A stretch of DNA of 38,978 nucleotides. Origin: Cyanobacteria bacterium CG_2015-22_32_23. GTDB taxonomy: Bacteria; Cyanobacteriota; Cyanobacteriia; Cyanobacteriales; Cyanobacteriaceae. This document shows, one piece after another, positions 8,870-17,147 of the stretch. How positions within the stretch are numbered: the first letter of the stretch is position 1; every line of letters begins with the position of its first letter. The stretch covers positions 1 through 38,978 of the forward strand of contig JAACUG010000085.1 of NCBI GenBank assembly GCA_009993045.1. The letters are read 5' to 3'. Position numbers and translations under genes: made by a program. A model generated the notes under the pieces. That model searched no databases. It was not told the DNA's origin and worked only from the letters and a program-made list of their open reading frames with translations.

Positions 8870-9140
8870 ATATCAAGTATTTATTGCGGAAGAATATGAT
8901 AAACAAATAATAAAAATAAATCAAAAAGATAGAGAATTAATTGAGAAAAAGATGACAGAATATGTAATTCCTCAATTAAAATTTGAACCACATTTAGGGG
9001 TTAACATCAAAAAACTAAAAAACTATTTTCCTCCTACATGGCGTTATCGTATTGGTAAATATCGAATTTTTTATGAAATAGATGACGCTAATAAAGAAGT
9101 TAATATTTTAACCATATCTCAAAGAAAAGATGCTTACTAA
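8862..9140 (+). CDS. RelE/ParE-superfamily toxin
   Basis: Predicted ribosome-dependent mRNA interferase or gyrase-type toxin of 92 residues. The diagnostic C-terminal half is present: WRYRIGKYRIFYEID followed by VNILTISQRKDAY, the usual RelE/ParE core strands with the basic and Tyr residues. No ATG fits the start; TTG at 8862 is chosen because AGGAGA at 8849-8854 lies 7 nt before it. The gene overlaps its antitoxin by 8 nt. The pair is divergent from the MotB-like gene and convergent with the MotA-like gene, so it splits that motor pair. Whether the target is the ribosome or gyrase cannot be told. Confidence 0.8.
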   Translation: MTKYQVFIAEEYDKQIIKINQKDRELIEKKMTEYVIPQLKFEPHLGVNIKKLKNYFPPTWRYRIGKYRIFYEIDDANKEVNILTISQRKDAY

Positions 9141-9161
9141 TTATTTATGTCAGTAGATGAG

Positions 9162-9220
9162 ACCCAACGAAAACAATAAACTCTGTATTGGGTTTTACTT
9201 AGTTTTACCCAACCTACGAA
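9162..9220. repeat. ACCCAAC/TTGGGT palindromic repeat fragment
   Basis: ACCCAAC at 9162-9168 can pair with TTGGGT at 9189-9194, and the stretch ends with ACCCAACCTACGAA at 9207-9220. The same 14-mer recurs at 25281-25294 next to a similar inverted repeat. It marks a dispersed, non-coding repeat placed between the toxin gene and the end of the MotA-like gene, and might double as a transcription stop for either. Confidence 0.7.
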
Positions 9221-9228
9221 AAGAATTA

Positions 9229-11601
9229 CTACTTATTTTTATTCCATAAATTCTGCCAATCTTCATCCCACATTTTCTGCCAATCCTCATTCCAAAATTT
9301 TTCCCATTCTTCTTTTTGAGACGATGGATTTCTTTCTGAAGATTTATCCCATTCCCAACCAGATTTTTTTCCGCTAGATGACTTGTTTCGATTATAAGAA
9401 TTTTCAAATAGTTTTTTCATCAGCAATAACATAAATTTTTCATTTTTCTCTAATAGTTTTAATCTTTCTTCTAATTCTTTATTAATTTTCTCAAAATTCT
9501 TGAATAATTCTGAATAATTGCCCATATTTTTTACAGTATTTTCTCCCAGTTTTAACAAAATATCTCGACTGATATTAGTCATTTCTGAATATCGTTCATT
9601 ATTTTTAACGGTATTTTCTCCTAGTTTTAACAGAATTTCCCGACTGGTATTTGTCATTTCTAAATATCGATGGTTAATGGTGTTAATATTAGATTCAATG
9701 TGATTAACATTTTGGGCTAACTGTGTCATTTTATTGGTAGAAATGTCTAACATTTGCACATTAGTATTAATAGGTTTTACTACTTCATTTAAACTTTTAA
9801 TTGTTTGTAAAAATAATTGTTGAATTTTTGCTAAATTTGTCGTTGTTTGGGCTAAACCTTCATTAAATTTTGTTTCCTTAATCGCTATTGCGGAGTTTAT
9901 AAAAATATTAGCACTTTTATCTAAGAGTTCAATTGCGCTTTTAAACTGTTGATAATCGGGAGTAACTTTCACCATTTTATCAATAGATAAATCTAAGGTT
10001 TTAAGATTATTTTCAATGGGTTTAATTACGTCACTTAAACTATTAACTATTTGTAAAAATTGTTGTTGAATTGTAGCTAAATTAGAGGCCGTATTAACCA
10101 AATTTTCATCAAATTTACTGTCTTTAATCATCATAGCGGATTGACCAAAAATAACAGCACTTTCTTCTAATGTTTCGATGGAGTATTTAAACTGCTCATA
10201 ATTAGGAGTAACTTCTACCATTTTATTAACAGAAGCATCAAAGGTTTTAATGTTATTTTCGAGAGGTTGAATTGCTTGATTAAGAATATTAATCATGTCT
10301 AAAAAGGGTTGCTGAATAGTTATTAAATTATTCGTCGCCATCACCAGTTTTTCACTAAATTGACTTTCCTTAATGGTAGTAGCTGAATCGGCAAATAAAA
10401 CCGAACTTTCCTCTAAACTTTCACTAGCTTTTTTCAACTCTTGATAAATATTTAATGCTAAATTAGTGGCTTTTTTACTATCACTATTAAAAGTAATAAC
10501 TCCCGTTGTTAACTCTTTTGTTGATGCTGTAAATGCTTCTTGGGTTTGAGCTAAATTATCGGTAATTTTCTCTAAATTTTCGCTAAACTTACTAGCTTCT
10601 ATTTTATTAGATGCTTTTAAAATAAGTTGGGAACTATTCTCAAAATTATTTATATTTTTATCTAATTTAACTACAATATTATCAAGATTTTTTACTTGAT
10701 TAGCTAATTTATCCATAGATAATTGAAAAGTATTTGCCCCAGTATTTAAAGTACTAGAAACTTCCCATAATACATTATAAATTTGAGTTGCTAATCTTAC
10801 TGATTTTTCATTTTCATCTGCAATTTTATCCGCTGCAGTTTGAAAAGTATCTTTAAAAATTTGCCCTATATTTTCATGAAACTTTTTAAGAAATTCCATC
10901 TGAAATGTGTTTAAAAATTCTGTCTGTTTATCCACCATTTTGTTAACGGCTTTATCTAATCTAGTATCACCTTCTACTAAAGGTTTATAAATATTATCCA
11001 GATAATCTTCTAAGTTATTAAGTAAGGAATTTTTCTCTAAATTGATATTAAATTTTAGATTAATTACCGTTAAAATAGAAGAACATAATAAACCGATTAA
11101 ACTGGTAATAAAAGCAATGCCCATACTTTGCAAAGGTTGCTGTAACTGACTTGTTAAATCAATAATATTTGTACCGCCAGTATTAATAATTTGACTGATA
11201 CTATTTAAGTTTAATGTGATGCCTAAAAACGTACCTAATAAACCAAAAGCTAAGAGTAAATTAGGAATCGTTTTAGTGATATATTCTGCTTCTTCACAAC
11301 GAATATCAACGTTGAGAAAATTAATAGTTTCTTGATGATAAACTCCATCAATTAACGCTATGGTATTAACGTTTTCTATCTGTTGACTTGTCTTAGCAAA
11401 TTTTTGTTGTAACAGGTTAATAAATCTAGGTTGTATTCCTTGATTATCACCATTAACTAATCTTCTTGTTTTTTTTTCTAAATCTCGTAAATGTTGATAT
11501 AAAATACGTCTAGTTAAACCTGACAAAATAGTTGGTAAAATAACGAAAACCACTGTTATTATAGTTAACCATAACGGAAAAATTTTAAATGTTTCTATCA
11601 T
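9229..11601 (-). CDS. MotA/TolQ/ExbB-like motor protein with long repetitive tail (ZorA-like)
   Basis: Predicted proton-channel subunit of 790 residues, far longer than MotA or ExbB. Hydrophobic helices lie at about 8-28, 112-132 and 158-182. The second carries LLAFGLLGTFLGITL and the third GIAFITSLIGLLCSS, the ExbB/TolQ/MotA channel pattern. From about residue 210 the rest is a helical, Asn/Lys/Glu-rich tail. Three units with exact 82-residue spacing start at 394, 476 and 558, with an older copy near 318. Two 25-residue units follow (645-694), then a charged coiled coil (698-732). The end, residues 764-787, repeats an 8-residue Trp pattern. The architecture matches ZorA, whose tail reaches into the cytoplasm. 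The likely MotB-like partner is downstream; no ZorC, ZorD or ZorE homologue is in the window. Confidence 0.8.
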   Translation of the reverse strand: MIETFKIFPLWLTIITVVFVILPTILSGLTRRILYQHLRDLEKKTRRLVNGDNQGIQPRFINLLQQKFAKTSQQIENVNTIALIDGVYHQETINFLNVDIRCEEAEYITKTIPNLLLAFGLLGTFLGITLNLNSISQIINTGGTNIIDLTSQLQQPLQSMGIAFITSLIGLLCSSILTVINLKFNINLEKNSLLNNLEDYLDNIYKPLVEGDTRLDKAVNKMVDKQTEFLNTFQMEFLKKFHENIGQIFKDTFQTAADKIADENEKSVRLATQIYNVLWEVSSTLNTGANTFQLSMDKLANQVKNLDNIVVKLDKNINNFENSSQLILKASNKIEASKFSENLEKITDNLAQTQEAFTASTKELTTGVITFNSDSKKATNLALNIYQELKKASESLEESSVLFADSATTIKESQFSEKLVMATNNLITIQQPFLDMINILNQAIQPLENNIKTFDASVNKMVEVTPNYEQFKYSIETLEESAVIFGQSAMMIKDSKFDENLVNTASNLATIQQQFLQIVNSLSDVIKPIENNLKTLDLSIDKMVKVTPDYQQFKSAIELLDKSANIFINSAIAIKETKFNEGLAQTTTNLAKIQQLFLQTIKSLNEVVKPINTNVQMLDISTNKMTQLAQNVNHIESNINTINHRYLEMTNTSREILLKLGENTVKNNERYSEMTNISRDILLKLGENTVKNMGNYSELFKNFEKINKELEERLKLLEKNEKFMLLLMKKLFENSYNRNKSSSGKKSGWEWDKSSERNPSSQKEEWEKFWNEDWQKMWDEDWQNLWNKNK

Positions 11602-12172
11602 AATATTGTTGAGTAATTATAGAATTTATAGTAATATATCTAAGTTAAATTAGAACAAGATTACAATTACAATAATGAAGTAACCTGTCATTTTATTAAA
11701 GTTATTATACTAAATATCAGTTTCTAAAACTTCTGTATTTTTATACTTATTAATTTAATAATTATTACCAATATTTTTATTCTTTTCTGCTGTTAATAGT
11801 TTTTGTTTATCATTAATTTTTCTGCCTGAGAACCCTCTTTTGTCATTTCCCGAGACAAAATAGTAGAAGAAAAAGAAAAAGAAAACTTGGGAGGCATAAG
11901 CAATAATGGATGTAGCCAAACCAATTCGTAAACATTTGCCACGAACACCAGAAACTACGATAGAACACATTTGATATTTATACCTGTAACTAAAGTCATC
12001 AAAGGCTTTGACAATATTAAAGCATTTCTCTTGAAATCATTACGATATAATCATTCTAAAAAAGATACCAAATGGACTCTATAAAAATAATTAAAAAAAG
12101 TTAGTTAATTAAAGCCATGAAATCAAGGACAAGGGTAAATTCATAACTCCTCTCCCTGTCCTAACTCCTAAT
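11602..12172. other. 571-bp intergenic region, AT-rich, no secure gene
   Basis: The spacer lies between the MotA-like gene and the Ycf45-like ATPase. The only open frame of any length is 11755-11970 on the minus strand (71 codons, with a run of Phe and Tyr encoded by a polypyrimidine tract). I do not recognise it and it has no clear ribosome binding site. On the plus strand, GGAGG precedes a 22-codon frame starting near 11906 (MDVAKPIRKH). Neither is strong enough to call. The 5' part presumably holds the promoter of the MotA-like gene. Confidence 0.5.
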
Positions 12173-13912
12173 TTATGCAGGATAAATGCGCAGACGGCGA
12201 TTTGGCTCGTCACCAAAACTATCTGAACGTAATCGATAATGTTCGATTAATTCATGTTGCATTTTTCTTACTTTTGAATTTCTCGGTAATAACTCCACAG
12301 GTTGCCCTTGGGGTATAACAATTTGCTCAACGGCTAATCTTGCTTCTTCTAAAGCCTCGATTTCATCATCATTTCCTGCTTTACTAAACAACCGTAAATC
12401 TTCAGCTTCGTTAGTTTCAGGGTTGTCCATATTGACTAACTGTCGTAAAGTGCGAGTTATTTGTGGAATACTATTAGATTTGATACTATGTATGGGTACT
12501 TGACGATCTTTTGCTAATTGCATCAATTTTGAGTGATGTTTAACTTGCGATCGCAAAGCCAAAACTGCGTCAGCATCATCCAAATCTTTAGTTAAAACAA
12601 TGGGCATTCTTAACACGCCAATTACTTGCTCTAACTGGGTTCTACCGATACCATAAGGATAAACATAAATAGGGAAATCTTCCCCGTTAGGTCCTGGAAT
12701 GCGGACTTTTTCAGTTATTTCCTCTGACTGATACCAAGATTGATCTAACATTTCCTCAAAGTCAAGATTTGGCTGTTGATGAGTTAAAGAAATAGGGATC
12801 ATTTTACCTGAAGCTCTTAAACCGCTAGGCTTGGTGGGAATTTCTACTAAATTTTGTACCGTTGTTAAAGCAGTTTGTGGTGCTAAGGAAGGATCTCTAG
12901 TTATGGATACTTCTCCTTCATCGTTAACTTGACGTAGTTGGGGAATTGGTTGTTTACCTCGTAAAAGATGATCAACGGTTTGAGCGACTTCTTCATGAAT
13001 GACCCATTTTTGACGTTCCCACATTTCTACGGCAATTTGAAAAGTAGGAGGGGCTTTTCGCTCTAAAACAGTCTTTTGAGAGCCTCTGCGACGAGCTTCT
13101 TCATCTCCTAAAGTAACGGATTGAATACCGCCGATTAAGTCCGAAAGGGTGGGATTTTTAATTAAGTTTTCGAGGTAATTACCATGGGCAGTACCAACTA
13201 ATTGTACACCTCTTTCCGCAATAGTTCGGGCGGCTTGAGCTTCTAATTCTGTGCCGATTTCGTCAATAATAATCACTTCAGGCATATGATTTTCTACGGC
13301 TTCAATCATCACTTGATGTTGTAATTCAGGATGAGCTACCTGCATTCTTCTTGCTCTACCAATGGCGGGATGAGGTACATCACCATCTCCTGCAATCTCA
13401 TTAGAAGTATCAATAATTACAACTCTTTTTTCTAATTCATCCGCTAAAACCCTAGCAATTTCCCTTAAAGCAGTAGTTTTACCTACTCCGGGGCGACCTA
13501 ATAGTAAAATAGATTGACCACTTTCAACTAATTCTCGAATCATCAAAATAGTACCAAAAACCGCTCTACCGATACGACAAGTTAAGCCGATAATATTTCC
13601 TTGACGGTTACGAATAGCACTAATACGATGTAAGGTAGATTCAATTCCAGCTCGATTATCGGCACTAAAATGACCTACTCTAGCCACACAATATTCTAAA
13701 TCTTCTCTACTGATTAAGTTATCACTTAGGTAACAATTATGTCCTGAAAATCTCGCTTCAGGTTTTCTCCCTAAGTCTAAAACAATCTCAATTAAAGAAC
13801 TTTTCTGAGGATGTTGTTCTACGGATTGGCGGATAGTGACAGGTAAAATTTGTAATAATTTATCGAGATCATCAGTAATCTGCATTCTATGCTGGGGCAG
13901 TTTTTCTTCCAT
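12173..13912 (-). CDS. Ycf45-like AAA+ ATPase with R3H domain
   Basis: 579-residue cytosolic ATPase related to chloroplast Ycf45 and to the SpoIIIAA-type ATPase family. Walker A GRPGVGKT is at 139-146, Walker B VIIIDE at about 213-218, and an arginine-rich GRARRMQVAHPE segment near 185. After the ATPase (to about 300) comes a linker, then a region near 410-480 (VRIPGPNGEDFPIYVYPYG) and a C-terminal R3H-type nucleic-acid-binding domain with the R-x3-H pattern (RKMQHELIEHY) near residue 550. Cyanobacterial homologues are usually annotated as R3H or single-strand nucleic acid binding proteins; the precise role is not established. It is monocistronic here. Confidence 0.88.
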   Translation of the reverse strand: MEEKLPQHRMQITDDLDKLLQILPVTIRQSVEQHPQKSSLIEIVLDLGRKPEARFSGHNCYLSDNLISREDLEYCVARVGHFSADNRAGIESTLHRISAIRNRQGNIIGLTCRIGRAVFGTILMIRELVESGQSILLLGRPGVGKTTALREIARVLADELEKRVVIIDTSNEIAGDGDVPHPAIGRARRMQVAHPELQHQVMIEAVENHMPEVIIIDEIGTELEAQAARTIAERGVQLVGTAHGNYLENLIKNPTLSDLIGGIQSVTLGDEEARRRGSQKTVLERKAPPTFQIAVEMWERQKWVIHEEVAQTVDHLLRGKQPIPQLRQVNDEGEVSITRDPSLAPQTALTTVQNLVEIPTKPSGLRASGKMIPISLTHQQPNLDFEEMLDQSWYQSEEITEKVRIPGPNGEDFPIYVYPYGIGRTQLEQVIGVLRMPIVLTKDLDDADAVLALRSQVKHHSKLMQLAKDRQVPIHSIKSNSIPQITRTLRQLVNMDNPETNEAEDLRLFSKAGNDDEIEALEEARLAVEQIVIPQGQPVELLPRNSKVRKMQHELIEHYRLRSDSFGDEPNRRLRIYPA

Positions 13913-14080
13913 TCTTGAATTTTATCAATTGAAGTTTAAATATAGTTTAAGCCGAGGTTTCTTCTTTTATAAAAGAGATCATTTTGTTTATCATACCTGA
14001 ATTACTTAGAAACTTGAAATAAAACTTAATTTTCTGATCAAGGCAAGATTAAGAACTTTATTTATAATAATTTCTCTTAT

Positions 14081-14292
14081 ACTGAGATCTTGTACCAAAA
14101 CAAAAATACTTAATACTCTAAAGTGAGGTAATCAATTTTATAGCGGTTAGTATCAATTCTGAAACTCATTACTCATTACTCATTACTCATTACTCATTAC
14201 TCATTACTCATTACTCATTACTCATTACTTCTTACTCATTACTTCTTACTCATTACTCCTGCTAACCAGTCAATGGGGTGCAAGATATGAGT
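14081..14292. mobile_element. MITE-like element, copy 1, carrying ACTCATT repeats
   Basis: The 16-bp left end ACTGAGATCTTGTACC (14081-14096) and right end GGTGCAAGATATGAGT (14277-14292) are inverted repeats matching at 13 of 16 positions. Inside are GGTTAGTATCAATTCT and a 13-unit heptamer array. The same ends, the same internal block and the same heptamer occur in reverse orientation at 20235-20397. No coding capacity is visible, so it would have to be mobilised in trans. A target-site duplication is not clear. Confidence 0.65.
14164..14254. repeat. Heptamer tandem repeat ACTCATT x13
   Basis: Thirteen consecutive 7-nt units: nine perfect ACTCATT, then ACTTCTT and ACTCATT alternating twice. 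The array sits inside MITE-like copy 1, upstream of ilvH. The phase-preserving single-base variants suggest growth by slippage. Confidence 0.92.
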
Positions 14293-14503
14293 TATATCCT
14301 AACTCCTCTCTCCTATTCACTAATCTCACTAAAAAATTTTATAGTTCACTGAGGCATTTATAGTGTTATTTTTTTACTCTAGCTTAGAGATGGTGATTTT
14401 GATACAATGGAAGATTCAATTAACCATAACTTGACTTTCGGTCTGGCAGGTAGAAAAAATTAGTTTATATTTTATTGTTAACGAATCGAGAATCTAAATA
14501 TCA

Positions 14504-15022
14504 ATGAAGCACACTATTTCTGTATTAGTAGAAGATGAAGCTGGAGTTTTAACTAGAATTGCTGGATTGTTTGCCCGTAGGGGTTTTAATATTGAAAGTT
14601 TAGCTGTAGGTCCTGCGGAACAAACGGGTATTTCAAGAATTACAATGGTTGTACCCGATGATGACGAAACTATTGAGCAACTAATTAAGCAATTACATAA
14701 ACTTATAAACGTAATCAAAATTACCGATATTACTAAAATTCCCTGTGTAGAAAGAGAATTAATGTTAGTCAAAGTCAGTACTAATTCTCAAACTAGAAGT
14801 GAAGTTTTACAAATTGTACAAATTTTTAGAGCCAGAGTAGTAGATATGTCTGAAGATAGTTTAACTTTAGAAGTGGTGGGCGATCCGGGTAAGATGGTTG
14901 CAATTATTTCTATGTTAAATAAATTTGGCATCAAAGAAATTGCCCGTACTGGAAAAATCGCTTTAGTGCGGGAATCTGGAGTTAATACAGAATATTTAAA
15001 ATCCTTAGAAGTCAAAGTTTAG
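14504..15022 (+). CDS. ilvH: Acetolactate synthase small (regulatory) subunit
   Basis: Regulatory subunit of acetohydroxyacid synthase, the first shared enzyme of branched-chain amino acid synthesis; it activates the catalytic subunit and confers valine feedback inhibition. An N-terminal ACT domain (about 2-75) starts [19 protein letters not shown] with the [14 protein letters not shown] ligand loop, and the C-terminal half (about 80-165) is the second regulatory domain with [13 protein letters not shown] and the [13 protein letters not shown] signature. 172 residues is full length. The catalytic subunit gene is not adjacent. Three heptamers follow immediately after the stop. Confidence 0.96.
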   Translation: MKHTISVLVEDEAGVLTRIAGLFARRGFNIESLAVGPAEQTGISRITMVVPDDDETIEQLIKQLHKLINVIKITDITKIPCVERELMLVKVSTNSQTRSEVLQIVQIFRARVVDMSEDSLTLEVVGDPGKMVAIISMLNKFGIKEIARTGKIALVRESGVNTEYLKSLEVKV

Positions 15023-15043
15023 TTAACATTTAACAATTAACAA
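15023..15043. repeat. Heptamer tandem repeat TTAACAA x3 abutting the ilvH stop
   Basis: TTAACAT, TTAACAA and TTAACAA run in register starting at the first base after the ilvH TAG. In rotated form this is the same family (AACAATT) as the array after chlL at 23790-23817. Confidence 0.75.
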
Positions 15044-15165
15044 GATCACAAGTAATTGATAATTTTTTCATAACCATTAATTCTCTGAAAATATTTATTA
15101 ATTATTGTTTATTATTAATTTTTTATTATTTTATATAAAATACCGAATTCTGAATATTCCCCATT

Positions 15166-16221
15166 ATGTTAACCCTTTTCTTGATCGTTATGATAGTTTT
15201 ATTGGGTTCTGCTTTTTGTTCTTTTGCTGAAACGGTATTATTAACTGTTTCTGATATTAAAGTTAAACAATGGGCACAATCTAAAAAAGCTAGTGCTTTA
15301 GCTTTACTAAAAATCAAGAAAAAAATGAATCGTCCTATTGCTACTGTGGTTATTTTAAATAACATTTTTAACATTGTTGGTAGCATTTTGATTGGTAGTT
15401 TAGCAACACAGGTTTTAGGTAATAACTTGTTAGGTATTTTTTCTGCATTATTAACTTTTTTAATTATTATTTTTGGGGAAATATTACCGAAAACAATTGG
15501 TCAAAGATATGCTGATAATTTTGCCATAATTTTAGCTTTACCAATCCAATTTTTAACCTTTATTTTAACTCCTTTAGTCTGGATACTAGAGAAAGTAACT
15601 GAACCTTTAACTCAAGGAAAAGTTTTACCAACTACTAATGAAATGGAAATAAAATTATTAACAAACATTGGTAGTCATGAGGGAGTAATTGAAGCCGATG
15701 AAGCAGAAATGATCACCCGTGTTTTTCACTTAAATGATCTTTCGGCGGCAGATTTAATGACTCCTAGAATTATTATTACTTATCTTAAGGGAGATTCTAT
15801 TTTAAAAGACTGTCAGGATCTTATTATTAATTCTGAACATAGTCGAATTTTAGTCATTCAAGACTCTATTGATGATGTTATTGGTATTGGTTTTAAAAAT
15901 GAATTATTAACGGCAATTATTCAAGGAAAACAAGAGGAAAAAATAGCTAATTTAGTGCGTAGTGCTAATTTTGTACCTGAAACAATAAAGGCAGATCATT
16001 TATTAAAACAATTCCAAGAAATTCGTCAACATTTAATGGTTGTCATTGATGAATATGGAGGAGTTTCTGGAGTTGTCACCCTTGAAGATGTTTTGGAAGT
16101 TTTGACGGGAGATATTGTTGATGAAACGGATAAAATTATTAGTTTAAGAGATATTGCTAAGAAAAAAAGAGAACGACTTTTAATCTCTAAAGGTATAGAA
16201 GAAATTGAGAATGTCAAATAA
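15166..16221 (+). CDS. CNNM/CBS-domain membrane protein (CorC/hemolysin family)
   Basis: Membrane protein of 351 residues in the CNNM family, linked to Mg2+ or other divalent cation export. The N-terminal transmembrane CNNM (DUF21) domain spans about residues 1-150, with SAFCSFAETVLLTVSD near 15-30 and the family signature FGEILPKT at 103-110. A tandem CBS pair covers about 195-325, including DLMTPR near 196 and VVIDEYGGVSGVVTLEDVLE near 300. The usual C-terminal CorC_HlyC domain is missing, as in the shorter members. The old name hemolysin is not supported as a function. It follows ilvH on the same strand after 143 bp. Confidence 0.85.
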   Translation: MLTLFLIVMIVLLGSAFCSFAETVLLTVSDIKVKQWAQSKKASALALLKIKKKMNRPIATVVILNNIFNIVGSILIGSLATQVLGNNLLGIFSALLTFLIIIFGEILPKTIGQRYADNFAIILALPIQFLTFILTPLVWILEKVTEPLTQGKVLPTTNEMEIKLLTNIGSHEGVIEADEAEMITRVFHLNDLSAADLMTPRIIITYLKGDSILKDCQDLIINSEHSRILVIQDSIDDVIGIGFKNELLTAIIQGKQEEKIANLVRSANFVPETIKADHLLKQFQEIRQHLMVVIDEYGGVSGVVTLEDVLEVLTGDIVDETDKIISLRDIAKKKRERLLISKGIEEIENVK

Positions 16222-16275
16222 AAAATTATCAATATATAATCTTATCTACATTCCTTTTTTTATCTTTATTAAAAA

Positions 16276-17094
16276 TTATTTAAAAACTAAAATCTGATAG
16301 TTAATTAAGTTAAATTGACTAAATATTTCTAATCCTTTTGCTGTCATCCAATCATTAAAATTATCAACAATAAGTTTATTAATAACTGGATAAGTTGGCT
16401 GAACATTTTTATTAATATCAATTACTTTATCTAGTTTAAATCCTGTTTTATTAGCTATTTTTTCGTATTCTTTTATGCCGATAAATTCTACCTGATTTGT
16501 TGCTTTTGAGCCATAAGTATCGGTAATTAAACGGCTTAAAACTTGAGCTTCAAACCATGTCCAAAAGTTACTAATTGTGGGATTAATAATAAAGTCAACT
16601 ACAATTAATTTTCCAGAAGATTTAAGATTTTTTCTTACTTGTTGAAAGAATATTTCTCGACTAGGAAAAGCAAAAATACACTCTAAGGCGATGGCATAGT
16701 CAAATAATTCGCTAAAATCAGGCAAATCACAAGCATTACCATTAATAAATTGAATTTGATTATGATTTTGTGGTTTAATCAATGCTGTTGCTCTTTCTAC
16801 CTGTGCATTATCAATATTTACGCCAAATAATTTTAAATTACTAAAAGTATCATTGAGTAAGCTAATAGTACCGCCAAAACCGCAACCTGCATCAAGAAGC
16901 GTCACTCCATCACTAATTTGAGCTTTTTCAATGACTAATTTAGAAAGATTATTTGCCGCCACAGCAAAATCCGTTAAAGTACCAGTAGCAGTCGCAGGAT
17001 TTTCCCAATAACCCCAGTGTATATGTTTTCCGAAGGCTTGTTCTAATTCTTTATCTTCGGTGAATTTGTCGATTAATGTATCAAAATAACCCAT
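16276..17094 (-). CDS. SAM-dependent class I methyltransferase
   Basis: 272-residue soluble protein with Rossmann-fold methyltransferase motifs: motif I LLDAGCGFGG at about 66-75, an acidic strand-2 end (FGVNIDNAQVERA), motif II/post-I NGNACDLPDF near 127 and motif IV DYAIALECIFAFP. Its N-terminal helix and HWGYWENP segment resemble the Erg6/gamma-tocopherol/small-molecule methyltransferases, but I cannot name the substrate. It sits downstream of the matrixin-like gene on the same strand, with a heptamer array between them, and is convergent with the CNNM gene. Confidence 0.8.
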   Translation of the reverse strand: MGYFDTLIDKFTEDKELEQAFGKHIHWGYWENPATATGTLTDFAVAANNLSKLVIEKAQISDGVTLLDAGCGFGGTISLLNDTFSNLKLFGVNIDNAQVERATALIKPQNHNQIQFINGNACDLPDFSELFDYAIALECIFAFPSREIFFQQVRKNLKSSGKLIVVDFIINPTISNFWTWFEAQVLSRLITDTYGSKATNQVEFIGIKEYEKIANKTGFKLDKVIDINKNVQPTYPVINKLIVDNFNDWMTAKGLEIFSQFNLINYQILVFK

Positions 17095-17100
17095 GATTGT

Positions 17101-17128
17101 AATTGATAATTGATAATTGATAATTGTC
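17101..17128. repeat. Heptamer tandem repeat AATTGAT x4
   Basis: AATTGAT three times and then AATTGTC, in register, between the methyltransferase start and the matrixin-like gene end. It lies just upstream of the methyltransferase ATG (17094), so it would fall in that gene's 5' untranslated region. Confidence 0.8.
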
Positions 17129-17147
17129 TATCCTTCATTGCTCATTG

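Larger units (their letters stand above)
13913..14503. other. 591-bp intergenic region upstream of ilvH
   Basis: The divergent spacer between the Ycf45-like gene and ilvH is filled in the middle by the MITE-like element at 14081-14292. The last 210 bp before ilvH hold a possible -10 (GATACAAT around 14400-14407) but no convincing -35 and no leader peptide or attenuator that I can see. Confidence 0.5.

Noticed and set aside
9195-9407. 70-codon minus-strand frame with repeated Gly-Met/Ile-Lys-Ile-Gly pattern
   Set aside because: It is the Trp-repeat tail of the MotA-like gene read in another frame; the periodicity comes from the 24-bp DNA repeat.
11755-11970. 71-codon minus-strand frame with a Phe/Tyr run
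   Set aside because: No recognisable family, no convincing ribosome binding site, and the Phe run is explained by a polypyrimidine tract; left as part of the intergenic note.
14164-14254. ACTCATT array considered as a CRISPR
   Set aside because: Seven-base units without spacers or longer palindromic repeats, and no cas genes anywhere in the window.
15166-16221. Naming the CNNM/CBS protein a hemolysin
   Set aside because: The domain content supports a cation-transport-type membrane protein; the hemolysin label is historical and nothing in the sequence supports a toxin.
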